Positions 1 through 7,000 of a stretch of 64,000 nt of DNA are shown in pieces (the stretch's first letter is position 1; each line of letters starts with the position of its first letter). Where the stretch lies: contig DASZLL010000008.1 of the NCBI GenBank assembly GCA_035552395.1, positions 40,064 to 104,063 of the forward strand. Direction: 5' to 3'. Origin of the DNA: Bog-473 sp035552395 (GTDB taxonomy: Bacteria > Actinomycetota > Acidimicrobiia > Acidimicrobiales > RAAP-2). The position numbers were made by a program, and so were the translations under genes. Under the pieces are notes generated by a model. That model worked only from the letters and a program-made list of their open reading frames with translations, did not search any database and had not been told where the DNA came from.

Positions 1-366
1 TCCACCGATCTGAATGCCTACATCAAGGAGACGATTGGCGATCAGTTCAGTGCGAAGGACTTCCGTACCTGGTCCGCAACGGTGCGGGCGGCGTCGGAGT
101 TGGCTACCCGGGCCGATGAGGCGGCGTCCGAGCGACAGCGCAAACGAACGGTGGATGCCGCCGTGGCCGAGGTTGCGGACCATCTTGGGAACACCCCAGC
201 CGTGTGCCGCTCCTCGTACATCGACCCTCGGGTGATCGACTGTTTCCACAGTGGCGACACGATTGGACCGGCTCTGGCGATGTCGAAGCGTTCCGGCCAC
301 TCTGCCGGTCGGCGGACCGAAAAGGCTGTGATTGCAATGCTGACTCGCTCTGCCGAGGCGGCGTAA
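1..366 (+). CDS. DNA topoisomerase type IB, C-terminal part (cut by window edge)
   Basis: The open frame enters from the left edge and stops at 364-366. The 121 visible residues match the catalytic end of poxvirus/bacterial type IB topoisomerases. A segment near the start reads FSAKDFRTWSATVRAA, and it is followed by LGNTPAVCRSSYIDPRV. The Tyr in SSYIDPRV is expected to be the nucleophile that forms the 3'-phosphotyrosine link; this comes from family knowledge. The enzyme relaxes supercoils without ATP. The N-terminal half lies outside the window, so the start cannot be judged. It converges with the DUF6328 gene 27 nt downstream. Confidence 0.9.
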   Translation, partial: STDLNAYIKETIGDQFSAKDFRTWSATVRAASELATRADEAASERQRKRTVDAAVAEVADHLGNTPAVCRSSYIDPRVIDCFHSGDTIGPALAMSKRSGHSAGRRTEKAVIAMLTRSAEAA

Positions 367-393
367 CCCACCCGCGTCGAGCGCTCATCCCAG

Positions 394-1014
394 TCAGTTC
401 GGCAATCGAACATCGGAGTGATCCTGGGTGCGAGGAGCCATCTTCTGACGTTGGACTGGTGCTGACAATCTGTCGAAAATAGGCAGAACGAACCAGAGCA
501 CGGCGAAGCTCCCGGTGGTGGCCGCGGCAACGAGAGCAATCGGCCAACCCAAGCCCACCACGATCAGGCACATCCAGACGGCGCACGAGATGGCGAGTGC
601 AACCATGAGAAGACCGACCAGAGCCTGGATGTTGGCAAGCCTGAGCAGCCTTCCCTTTTCGTGACGCCGGAACACCCATCGGTGATAGGCGACCGGGCTG
701 ATGAGAAGGGCGATCGCCAGCGCCGCCAAGAGCACCGTCGCCTGATAGAGATCTCGCCCGGCGCCGTCGAGCTTGGTGAACCTAACGGTGAAGGGCAACG
801 AGAGTAGGAAGCCGAAGAGCACCTGAACACCTAACCCCGCAACCCGCAACTCTTGTAAGAGATCGCTGAGATTGCGGTTGTTGCGTTCGGGTTCGGTTTC
901 CGCGTTCGGACCCTCGCCCAGAGATCTTCCTTCGGGCCGCGTTTGGACGTTCGTCTCTAAACGAGATTCGTCAGGATGATTCGTATGCCCCGGATCGGAG
1001 GTTCTCGTCGTCAC
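394..1014 (-). CDS. DUF6328 family integral membrane protein
   Basis: 206 aa. A hydrophilic N-terminus of about 50 residues precedes the family segment NLSDLLQELRVAGLGVQVL. About four membrane helices follow: roughly residues 62-80, 92-110, 128-150 and 155-178. The start is a GTG at 1012-1014 with an AAGGA element about nine bases upstream. The function of DUF6328 is not known. It lies in a run of small membrane-protein genes on the same strand. The family assignment rests on the conserved segment before the first helix. Confidence 0.75.
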   Translation of the reverse strand: MTTRTSDPGHTNHPDESRLETNVQTRPEGRSLGEGPNAETEPERNNRNLSDLLQELRVAGLGVQVLFGFLLSLPFTVRFTKLDGAGRDLYQATVLLAALAIALLISPVAYHRWVFRRHEKGRLLRLANIQALVGLLMVALAISCAVWMCLIVVGLGWPIALVAAATTGSFAVLWFVLPIFDRLSAPVQRQKMAPRTQDHSDVRLPN

Positions 1015-1044
1015 GCACGAAGTTCCTTGGGATGCGGTGGTCGG

Positions 1045-1209
1045 TCACCAGCGGTAGAAATGGTGGCGTCCGGCTCCCTCACCTCGCCCGAGGGCGACCC
1101 CCACGAGCCAGACGACGGCAAAGATGACTGCCGCGATCCACAGCAAGTGCACTGCGAATCCGGCACCAAATAGAACCAGAACGAGCAACAAGGCAAGAAT
1201 GAGCACCAT
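1045..1209 (-). CDS. Tiny hydrophobic membrane protein, paralogue of 24782-24952
   Basis: 54 aa. Nearly the whole chain is two hydrophobic helices, MVLILALLLVLVLFGAG then HLLWIAAVIFAVVWLVG. A short tail GRGEGAGRHHFYRW ends in aromatic residues. It resembles the lmo0937/DUF5670-type small membrane proteins found in stress loci. The ATG at 1209 is preferred because the homologous copy at 24782 begins at the same point; an upstream start would add 13 residues. No strong ribosome binding site is seen. The two copies share the order hydrophobic segment, HxLW, GRGE and aromatic C-terminus. Confidence 0.65.
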   Translation of the reverse strand: MVLILALLLVLVLFGAGFAVHLLWIAAVIFAVVWLVGVALGRGEGAGRHHFYRW

Positions 1210-1361
1210 GAACCGTGAGTTCCCAACACGGGTTCGACCTAAACCCAAGGGCTAATCAATTGCGTGTGCGGCAATGGGCGGAGAGCCGTGGTCACTGTGC
1301 GGAGATCGGTCCTGGTGCGGTCGTCCAAATTGCCGCGAACAAGGACAGAGCATGGATGCGC

Positions 1362-2360
1362 TCAAGATTGGATCTGGCGTCGGACGTCGCGCGCAGCACC
1401 GTCCGCCGCATCCTCTCCAAACCCGACGCCGATACGTTGGTCCTCCCGCAGACGGTACTGGTGCGCGATGTCAGACAAAACCTGATTGTCCGCTTCGGTC
1501 GGATCGCTCTCCAACAGCCCCCTCGGCCACAAGTGGCGCGAGACGACGGGATTGAGTTCGGCTCCGTAGAGGCTCACTTTCGCAAGGAGGAACAGAAATC
1601 CAACCAGCCCGATGACAAGGCCGAATTGTCCGTACACCGCAGAGCTGTGTCGGAGTTGGTGCTGTACCAGCCCAGCTCCAATCGTGATGAGCAAGGTGAA
1701 TCCGAGTGACGCCACGCCAGCGCCAGGGACGAGGTCTCGCGTCGCAACTCGGCTCGGAGTGGCGACTCGGAAGACCGCGAAATACAGCGCGGCGTTGAGG
1801 ACCAACGTGCCCAAGAAGGCGGGCGCACGGACGCCAAGGCCCTGGCTCGTGTCCGTCACGAACGTCCCCGCCACCGCGTTGAGTACAAAGGCCACTCCGA
1901 TGGTCCCAAGGGCGACCAGGCTGCGGACGAGGCGGGGAGCGAATCCCGGTCTCTCGACCTGTGGCACGTTCCACAATCCGGCCATCGCTTGCTGAATCGT
2001 CTGCGTGACCCCTTGCGCGCCGTAGATCAATCCGATGAGGCCAATCGCAAGGCCAAGGCCACTTCCTTGCAGGCTCTTTGACGACCGCTCCGGGTTGAAT
2101 TGAGATCCAATAACGGGGAACTCATGAAGCGTCGAAACGATCTGGTGTCCCAACGACGCTGCACCGATGAATCCGAAGATCGTGATGACGACGAGAAGCA
2201 AAGGGTAGATTGCGACAAAGCCGTACCACCCGAGCGCAACGACAAACTGATTCGCGTTGTCGTCACCGAACTTCTTGATAACTGCGTAGGCCAGACCAAT
2301 GGGACGGCTCCTACGCTGCCAGCCATCGATGTGCACAAGCAGAAGCCGGATGCGCTTCAT
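1362..2360 (-). CDS. YihY/BrkB family inner-membrane protein
   Basis: About 332 aa with six predicted membrane helices. The N-terminal region has the family pattern FVVALGWYGFVAIYPLLLV, followed by a loop and GLIGLIYGAQGVTQTIQQAM. After the last helix (LVGFLFLLAKVSLYGAELN) comes a hydrophilic tail of about 55 residues. YihY/BrkB proteins are polytopic membrane proteins, often called RNase BN in old annotation, and their function is not settled. An ATG at 2360 sits about ten bases after AAGGGA; a TTG at 2366 is an alternative start. Confidence 0.88.
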   Translation of the reverse strand: MKRIRLLLVHIDGWQRRSRPIGLAYAVIKKFGDDNANQFVVALGWYGFVAIYPLLLVVITIFGFIGAASLGHQIVSTLHEFPVIGSQFNPERSSKSLQGSGLGLAIGLIGLIYGAQGVTQTIQQAMAGLWNVPQVERPGFAPRLVRSLVALGTIGVAFVLNAVAGTFVTDTSQGLGVRAPAFLGTLVLNAALYFAVFRVATPSRVATRDLVPGAGVASLGFTLLITIGAGLVQHQLRHSSAVYGQFGLVIGLVGFLFLLAKVSLYGAELNPVVSRHLWPRGLLESDPTEADNQVLSDIAHQYRLREDQRIGVGFGEDAADGAARDVRRQIQS

Positions 2361-2480
2361 GTCCAAAGGTTCCCTTCAGTTTCTGGTGCGGCTGCGCAAA
2401 AGTCGAGAATCAAACCTCGCGGATCCAGGGATTATCATGGGCACGAGATGAGTGCAGAAACTCGCAGCGCTTAGGCGGCT

Positions 2481-3257
2481 TCAGCCCAAAAGACTCGCCA
2501 CGATATTGATGGCGAGCGCCACGATCACGGCGCCAAAGAGGTACGACATCAGCGCGTGCGAAAGAGCTATTCGGCGAATCCGCTTTGTCGTGAGATCCGT
2601 ATCTGAGACCTGAAACGTCATTCCGATGGTAAACGCAAGATAGGCAAAGTCAAGGTAGGCGGGCGGATCCGACTCGTTGAAATCAACACCACCTTCTGGC
2701 TTCTGATAGTGGGATCTCGTGTATCGGAGCATGAAGACGGTGTGAACCGTCGCCCATGAAAGAACCACGCTGACGATTCCGACGGTGATGAGGTACGCCT
2801 TTGTGCCTCCGTGAGATTGACCTGCCTTGATGAGGACAAGACCGACGGCCGCGAGAAGCGCTACCCCGGCGATAAGCACGATTGCTTCAGCCGGACGCCG
2901 GCTGCCGTCCTCGATGTTGGCGTGCCGCTTTGTTGCATCTGGATCCAAATGTCCGACGATGCTCCAGATCCAGGCCAAGTAACAGATGGCAGCGGCATCC
3001 CAGCCCACGAGGATCGCTGCCTGCCACGAGATCAGGAGTGCGCCAACGATCCCCGCGACCACCCCAATCAACGCCGCAACCGAGCAGCGAGCTCCAGCGG
3101 TCTCTCGGCGTCTCAGGCTCTTACTTGAATCGTTGGCCACCTCGTCTGAAAGGTACCCGTGGCGCTGCCGAACATACGAGGGTCGCCGCTTCAATCGCCA
3201 CGGGTGTAGATCCGAGTAATGCGGGGTAGAGCAACCGCCGTAGACGTCGAAAATCAT
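2481..3257 (-). CDS. DUF1345 family membrane protein
   Basis: About 258 aa from the ATG at 3257. The recognisable domain starts at VAALIGVVAGIVGALL and runs to the end. It contains the DUF1345 features SWATVHTVFMLRYTRSHY and a PAYLDFAYLAFTIGMTFQVSD segment. About five membrane helices are present. The open frame continues upstream to 3962, but that extension is antisense to the Lys/Ala-rich gene at 3280-3810 and is not believed. The first 50 or so residues of this model do not look like the family, so a later GTG/TTG start is possible. Function is unknown. Confidence 0.72.
   Translation of the reverse strand: MIFDVYGGCSTPHYSDLHPWRLKRRPSYVRQRHGYLSDEVANDSSKSLRRRETAGARCSVAALIGVVAGIVGALLISWQAAILVGWDAAAICYLAWIWSIVGHLDPDATKRHANIEDGSRRPAEAIVLIAGVALLAAVGLVLIKAGQSHGGTKAYLITVGIVSVVLSWATVHTVFMLRYTRSHYQKPEGGVDFNESDPPAYLDFAYLAFTIGMTFQVSDTDLTTKRIRRIALSHALMSYLFGAVIVALAINIVASLLG
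3204..3229 (+). promoter_or_regulatory. Possible stress-sigma promoter of the histone-like gene
   Basis: GTGTAG, 14-nt spacer, GGGTAG. The -10-like half is a good match to the sigma-B/F pattern; the -35-like half has one mismatch from GTTTAG. It sits about 50 nt before the start of the basic protein. Found by eye and weak on its own. Confidence 0.3.
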
Positions 3258-3279
3258 CGAGTTGAACGGATGTGGATTG

Positions 3280-3810
3280 ATGCCGAGCAGATTGGATAAG
3301 GCTGCGGAATTCGTGGGGGATGTTGTAGGCACCATTGACACAGCCACGGCTCCAGCCAGATCAAAGCTCCGAGGGGGCGTCGAGGAAGCGGTCAATGCGA
3401 TCGAGGCCTCAAAAGGCGTCGAACGTCTGGAGAGCGAAACACGTCCGCTGGTAAGGAAGTCCGCCCGGAAGGCAAAGAAGCTTAAGAAGATCGGTATGGA
3501 GCAGACCGCCGCCGTCAAGCGGAAGGCTTCCGGAGTCAAGAAGACCGCCACGAAGCGGGCCGCCGTCGCCAAGAAGCGGGCCGCCGTCAAGCGCAAGGCG
3601 ACCGGGGCAAAGAAGGCGGCCAAGAAGCGGACCACCGCCGCCAAGCGCAAGGCGACCGGCGCAAAGAAGGCGGCCAAGAAGCGGACCACCGCCGACAAGC
3701 GCAAGGCGACCGGCGCAAAGAAGGCGGCCAAGAAGCGGACCACCGCCGTCAAGCGCAAGGCGACCGGCGCAAAGAAGGCGGCCAAGAAGCGGAGCGCTAC
3801 ACGCCTCTGA
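3280..3810 (+). CDS. Histone H1-like, Lys/Ala-rich DNA-binding protein
   Basis: About 176 aa (182 from an upstream ATG at 3262). Residues 1-70 are a moderately acidic, probably helical N-terminus. From about residue 50 the chain becomes extremely basic, with repeated KKAAKKR, KRKATGAKK and AVKKR blocks. This matches the C-terminal tails of bacterial H1-like nucleoid proteins (HupB/Hc1 style). The last third is four copies of an 18-residue unit. It probably binds DNA or RNA through the Lys-rich tail. Neither start has a clear ribosome binding site. It is divergent to the DUF1345 gene with almost no space between them. Confidence 0.7.
   Translation: MPSRLDKAAEFVGDVVGTIDTATAPARSKLRGGVEEAVNAIEASKGVERLESETRPLVRKSARKAKKLKKIGMEQTAAVKRKASGVKKTATKRAAVAKKRAAVKRKATGAKKAAKKRTTAAKRKATGAKKAAKKRTTADKRKATGAKKAAKKRTTAVKRKATGAKKAAKKRSATRL
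3589..3804 (+). repeat. 54-bp tandem repeat, about 4 copies, in the H1-like gene
   Basis: Units begin at 3589, 3643, 3697 and 3751. Each encodes KRKATGAKKAAKKRTTAx; the last copy diverges after KKR. The copies are almost identical at DNA level, which points to recent expansion and possible copy-number change. Confidence 0.9.
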
Positions 3811-3915
3811 ATTAAACCGCGAGCTTGACCGATGTTGAATAGGTTCGACGATAGGAGGCCCTTGGCTGTCTTCGTTCGCCTTTCCGCGTCGTGTGGCCGC
3901 ACCCGCCAACACCAG

Positions 3916-3940
3916 GTTTGAATTTGCCTTGGCCGGGGAA
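3916..3940 (+). promoter_or_regulatory. Possible stress-sigma promoter
   Basis: GTTTGA, 13-nt spacer, GGGGAA, about 110 nt before the GTG start at 4053. The same -10-like variant, GGGGAA, occurs before the F420 oxidoreductase gene. Speculative. Confidence 0.25.
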
Positions 3941-4052
3941 GTTTGCTTGTCGAAGCGCCCAACCTGGCCAGGGGGCTGGCGCTCGGAAGTCCTGCCGAAC
4001 TCGTTCGCGGACTTCCGACGCGCTCGGAAACGAGGCTCTGGGGAGGAACACA

Positions 4053-4322
4053 GTGGCGACAGAGAAGCAGCGGCGAGCAGCCAAGCGCAATATCGTGAAG
4101 GCACGGTCGGCCGCCAAGGCGAAGCGGTCGATCGCTTCGATGCCGAAAAAGACACGGACGGCACTCGGCAAGCAGGGAGCCGCCGTAGCACGGCGAAAGC
4201 GGCAGGGCACGAGTACCCCCAAGACGCGCCAGGAGCTGTACGACCAGGCCAAGAGGCGCAACATCCCGGGCCGGTCGAAGATGGGCAGGGAGCAGTTGCA
4301 GCGCGCTCTCGGCAACGGTTGA
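4053..4322 (+). CDS. Small basic protein with a Rho-N/SAP-like C-terminal motif
   Basis: 89 aa. A strong GGGAGGA at 4041-4047 places the start at the GTG at 4053, not at upstream codons of the longer frame. Residues 1-50 are rich in Lys, Arg and Ala. The C-terminal segment TRQELYDQAKRRNIPGRSKM followed by GREQLQRAL has the pattern of Rho N-terminal/SAP-like nucleic-acid-binding helices, found in many small actinobacterial stress or plasmid-stabilisation-like proteins. A role in nucleic-acid binding is likely, but the exact job is unknown. With 3280-3810 it makes a pair of basic proteins in a row. Confidence 0.72.
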   Translation: MATEKQRRAAKRNIVKARSAAKAKRSIASMPKKTRTALGKQGAAVARRKRQGTSTPKTRQELYDQAKRRNIPGRSKMGREQLQRALGNG

Positions 4323-4496
4323 CCGACGCGGCCGGTCTTTCAGCGAGTCAGGTCCCGATCCAAGGCATCGGCCTCGTCCAACGGTCCGTGTTGTATTCAG
4401 CCACAGGGTGGAGCAACGGGTCGGCAGAAGAGTTGCTCTGCCTCGACGTAATCGTCGTCGGGAAAGCCGTCGTCTGCCATGACGTGAGGCCCATAC

Positions 4497-6995
4497 CTAC
4501 GGGCCCGGTCGAAGTACGGCCACGGGGAGCGTGTGTAGCGCTGCCCCCGCGTCGATCTTGCCTGCGGAGGCTTCGATGGACTCGCCCGTGAAGATGTCGG
4601 TGAATGAGGTCGGGGCCGCACCCGGCAGGTTGATGCTCTCGCGCTGCCACATCCGCGTCCCGGTCGGGAAGCGTCCTCGCCCGGACTGGGCCAGTGTGAG
4701 ACGCGGGACCACGGCAACCACCCACTGAGGGCCACGGCGTCGCGCCAGGGCGACGACCTTGGCGGAACTCGGACCGCTCACGTCGAGAGGGATGTAGGAG
4801 CCCGCGTTGAAGAGGTCCGTCAGCTCGCGCCGCAAGTGCAGCAGGGCCTGCGTTGCGTACAACTTGAGGTGGCCGTTCTCCCAGCCAGCGAGGAGGCGAG
4901 CCACCTGGGCGACCTGGCCGATCCGTGCCGGGAGCGGAGGCAGCGCGGCCAGGGCCTTGCGGCGGGCGTCGAAGTCGACGGGACATCTGTTGTCGGGATC
5001 GGTCAGCGTCGGCTCGAAGAACTCGGTGCCCTGGAAGAAGTCGGGCACGCCCGGCGAGGTGGCCTTGAGCACCAGCATGGCCAGTCCGTTGGTGGCGGCG
5101 GCAGGTCCGATGGCGCGGGCGAAGCGCGTCATTTCTGTCCGGAACGCAGGCTGGCGCGCCACCCGGTTGATGAACGCGTTCAGCCTTCGCTCGTACCGCT
5201 CGTCGGGTTTGGTCCACGACGTGGAGCGGCGCGCCTCGCGCGCCGCCTTTATGGCATAGTCCCGCACCCGGTGCAGATCCGACGGCGCCAAGCGGTTGCG
5301 GCCGGGCGGCCACAGGGCGAGCAGCGTTTGATAGACCACCAGCTGGGCCTGGGCGTCGGGGGCGGCGGCCCCGGCGTAGCGACGGTGCCAACGCCGTACG
5401 AGCGTCTCCCACTCTTGGTGTGCCTCGGAGAGTACGGCCAGCCGACAGCGGGCGTCCTCGTTGCGCTTGGAGTCGTGGGTGGATGTGGCATTCAGAGTGG
5501 CCGGGCACCCCGCTCGACTCCGGGCGAATTGGTGGAATTGGTCGACGGTGGTCGCCGCCCGTTCGGGATTGCTGCCCACATCGGCGTGGGAGAGGAGCCC
5601 GGGATAACGGTAGGTCGCCGTGTCTTCCACGCCCTTTGCCATGATGGCGCCACTGAGCTGCTGCCAGCGCCGGGCCACATCGAGCCATGGGCTGGCCGCA
5701 TCGGCCTGCACCATGCCGTCGCTGATGAGCCGCAAAGCGCGGTCGCCTTGGGGATCGCCCGTTGCTCCTCTCTTCCGGGCGCGCTCGATGCGGAACGCGT
5801 CGCCCGGCGCGGCGGGCGTGCCGTCGAGGTAGGTCCGGTAGACGTCGAGGTGCACAGTGAGTTGCGCCAAGGCGCGGCGCACATCGCGGCGCGCCAGGTC
5901 GTGGCCCGGCGTGCACGCGTCGAGCGCCTCCATGGCGAGTGAGGCGACGCGGTCGAGCTGACCGGAGAAGGAACCCTCGAGCATCTCGGACTTGGCGGTC
6001 AGCGCCAGCTCGTCGAAGAAGGCCGGCTGCCCGGACAGCTCCGTTCCCAGCGCGGCGAGCCGGCGACAGCCCTCTTCGTTCAAGAACAGCCCCCCGCTTC
6101 TGTCGGCGAATTCGTATCCCGTGGACCCGTCGACGTCGAAGCGTGGGTCGAGTCGTTCTTCCCGACTCAAGATCTTCTCCACCAGGACGACGGCGGATGT
6201 GTCCCGCGACGCGAGCGCGGCCCGCAGCCGGGACAGGTAGCTCGCGGGATCCCACAACCCATCGACGTGGTCGACGCGGACTCCGGCGATACGTTGGTCC
6301 GCGCACAGCATGAACACCAGCTCGTGAGTGCGCTCGAACACCGCGGGATCCTCCACCCTCACGCCGACGAGCCCATCGATGTTGAAGAACCGCCTGTAGT
6401 TGCCTTCGGTGTCGCCCAGCCGCCAATAGGCGGGCCGGAAGTGCTGCCTCGCAATCACGTCGGCGACCGGGGCTCCGACATCGTGGTCCGCCGCCAGTGG
6501 GAAGTGCTGGCCGTCGAGCTCGAGTTGGTCGCTCTCGGGCTCCGGACCGGGGCGTATGGACGCACCGGCGATCGCCTCGGCCAGTGGTTGGCCGAGGCCG
6601 GGCACAAGGACCCGCCCTCCGTGCCGGCTCCAGTCGATGTCGAAGATTGACGCCGCGTCCGACACCTGACCGCCGCGGAGAGTGTCCCACCACCACCGGT
6701 TCGAGGGGTCAGTCGCCATGTGGTTGGGCACCACATCGAGCAGGGTCCGGATACCGCGCCTGGCGAGCTCGCACAGCAGGGATTCGAAGTCCTCGGGCGT
6801 GCCGAGGCTGGGATCGAGGGTGGTGGGGTCCACCACGTCGTAGCCGTGGGTGCTGCCCGGGGTGGCGGTGAAAATTGGGGAAAGGTAGAGCGTCTCGATG
6901 CCCAGCGCGTGAAGGTACGGGACGACGCTGCGGGCGCCGGCGAAGCCGAGCCCGTGGATTTGGAGCCGGTAGGTCGAGCCGAGCGCCGTCTCCAT
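4497..6995 (-). CDS. treY: Maltooligosyl trehalose synthase (TreY)
   Basis: 832 aa, GH13. It converts the reducing-end alpha-1,4 bond of maltooligosaccharides to alpha-1,1, giving maltooligosyl trehalose. The N-terminus STYRLQIHGLGF is typical of TreY. The catalytic regions are visible: DVVPNHMA, the nucleophile Asp in GVRVDHVDGL, the acid/base Glu in VLVEKIL, and NATSTHDSKRNEDAR. The ATG at 6995 lies 5 nt after the treX stop, so upstream in-frame codons inside treX are not used. It is the last gene of the seven-gene glucan operon. The TreZ partner is two genes upstream. Confidence 0.96.
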   Translation of the reverse strand: METALGSTYRLQIHGLGFAGARSVVPYLHALGIETLYLSPIFTATPGSTHGYDVVDPTTLDPSLGTPEDFESLLCELARRGIRTLLDVVPNHMATDPSNRWWWDTLRGGQVSDAASIFDIDWSRHGGRVLVPGLGQPLAEAIAGASIRPGPEPESDQLELDGQHFPLAADHDVGAPVADVIARQHFRPAYWRLGDTEGNYRRFFNIDGLVGVRVEDPAVFERTHELVFMLCADQRIAGVRVDHVDGLWDPASYLSRLRAALASRDTSAVVLVEKILSREERLDPRFDVDGSTGYEFADRSGGLFLNEEGCRRLAALGTELSGQPAFFDELALTAKSEMLEGSFSGQLDRVASLAMEALDACTPGHDLARRDVRRALAQLTVHLDVYRTYLDGTPAAPGDAFRIERARKRGATGDPQGDRALRLISDGMVQADAASPWLDVARRWQQLSGAIMAKGVEDTATYRYPGLLSHADVGSNPERAATTVDQFHQFARSRAGCPATLNATSTHDSKRNEDARCRLAVLSEAHQEWETLVRRWHRRYAGAAAPDAQAQLVVYQTLLALWPPGRNRLAPSDLHRVRDYAIKAAREARRSTSWTKPDERYERRLNAFINRVARQPAFRTEMTRFARAIGPAAATNGLAMLVLKATSPGVPDFFQGTEFFEPTLTDPDNRCPVDFDARRKALAALPPLPARIGQVAQVARLLAGWENGHLKLYATQALLHLRRELTDLFNAGSYIPLDVSGPSSAKVVALARRRGPQWVVAVVPRLTLAQSGRGRFPTGTRMWQRESINLPGAAPTSFTDIFTGESIEASAGKIDAGAALHTLPVAVLRPGP

Positions 6996-7000
6996 GCCTG

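Noticed and set aside
3258..3962. N-terminal extension of the DUF1345 frame
   Set aside because: It is the antisense reading of the Lys/Ala repeats (giving ALRLAAVVRFL-type repeats) and has no link to the family.
4397..4480. 27-codon acidic peptide downstream of treY
   Set aside because: Has an ATG but no ribosome binding site or relatives I know; too short to support.
4348..6696. 782-codon minus-strand frame, Arg/Pro-rich
   Set aside because: Shadow of treY in another frame; composition is typical of high-GC noise.
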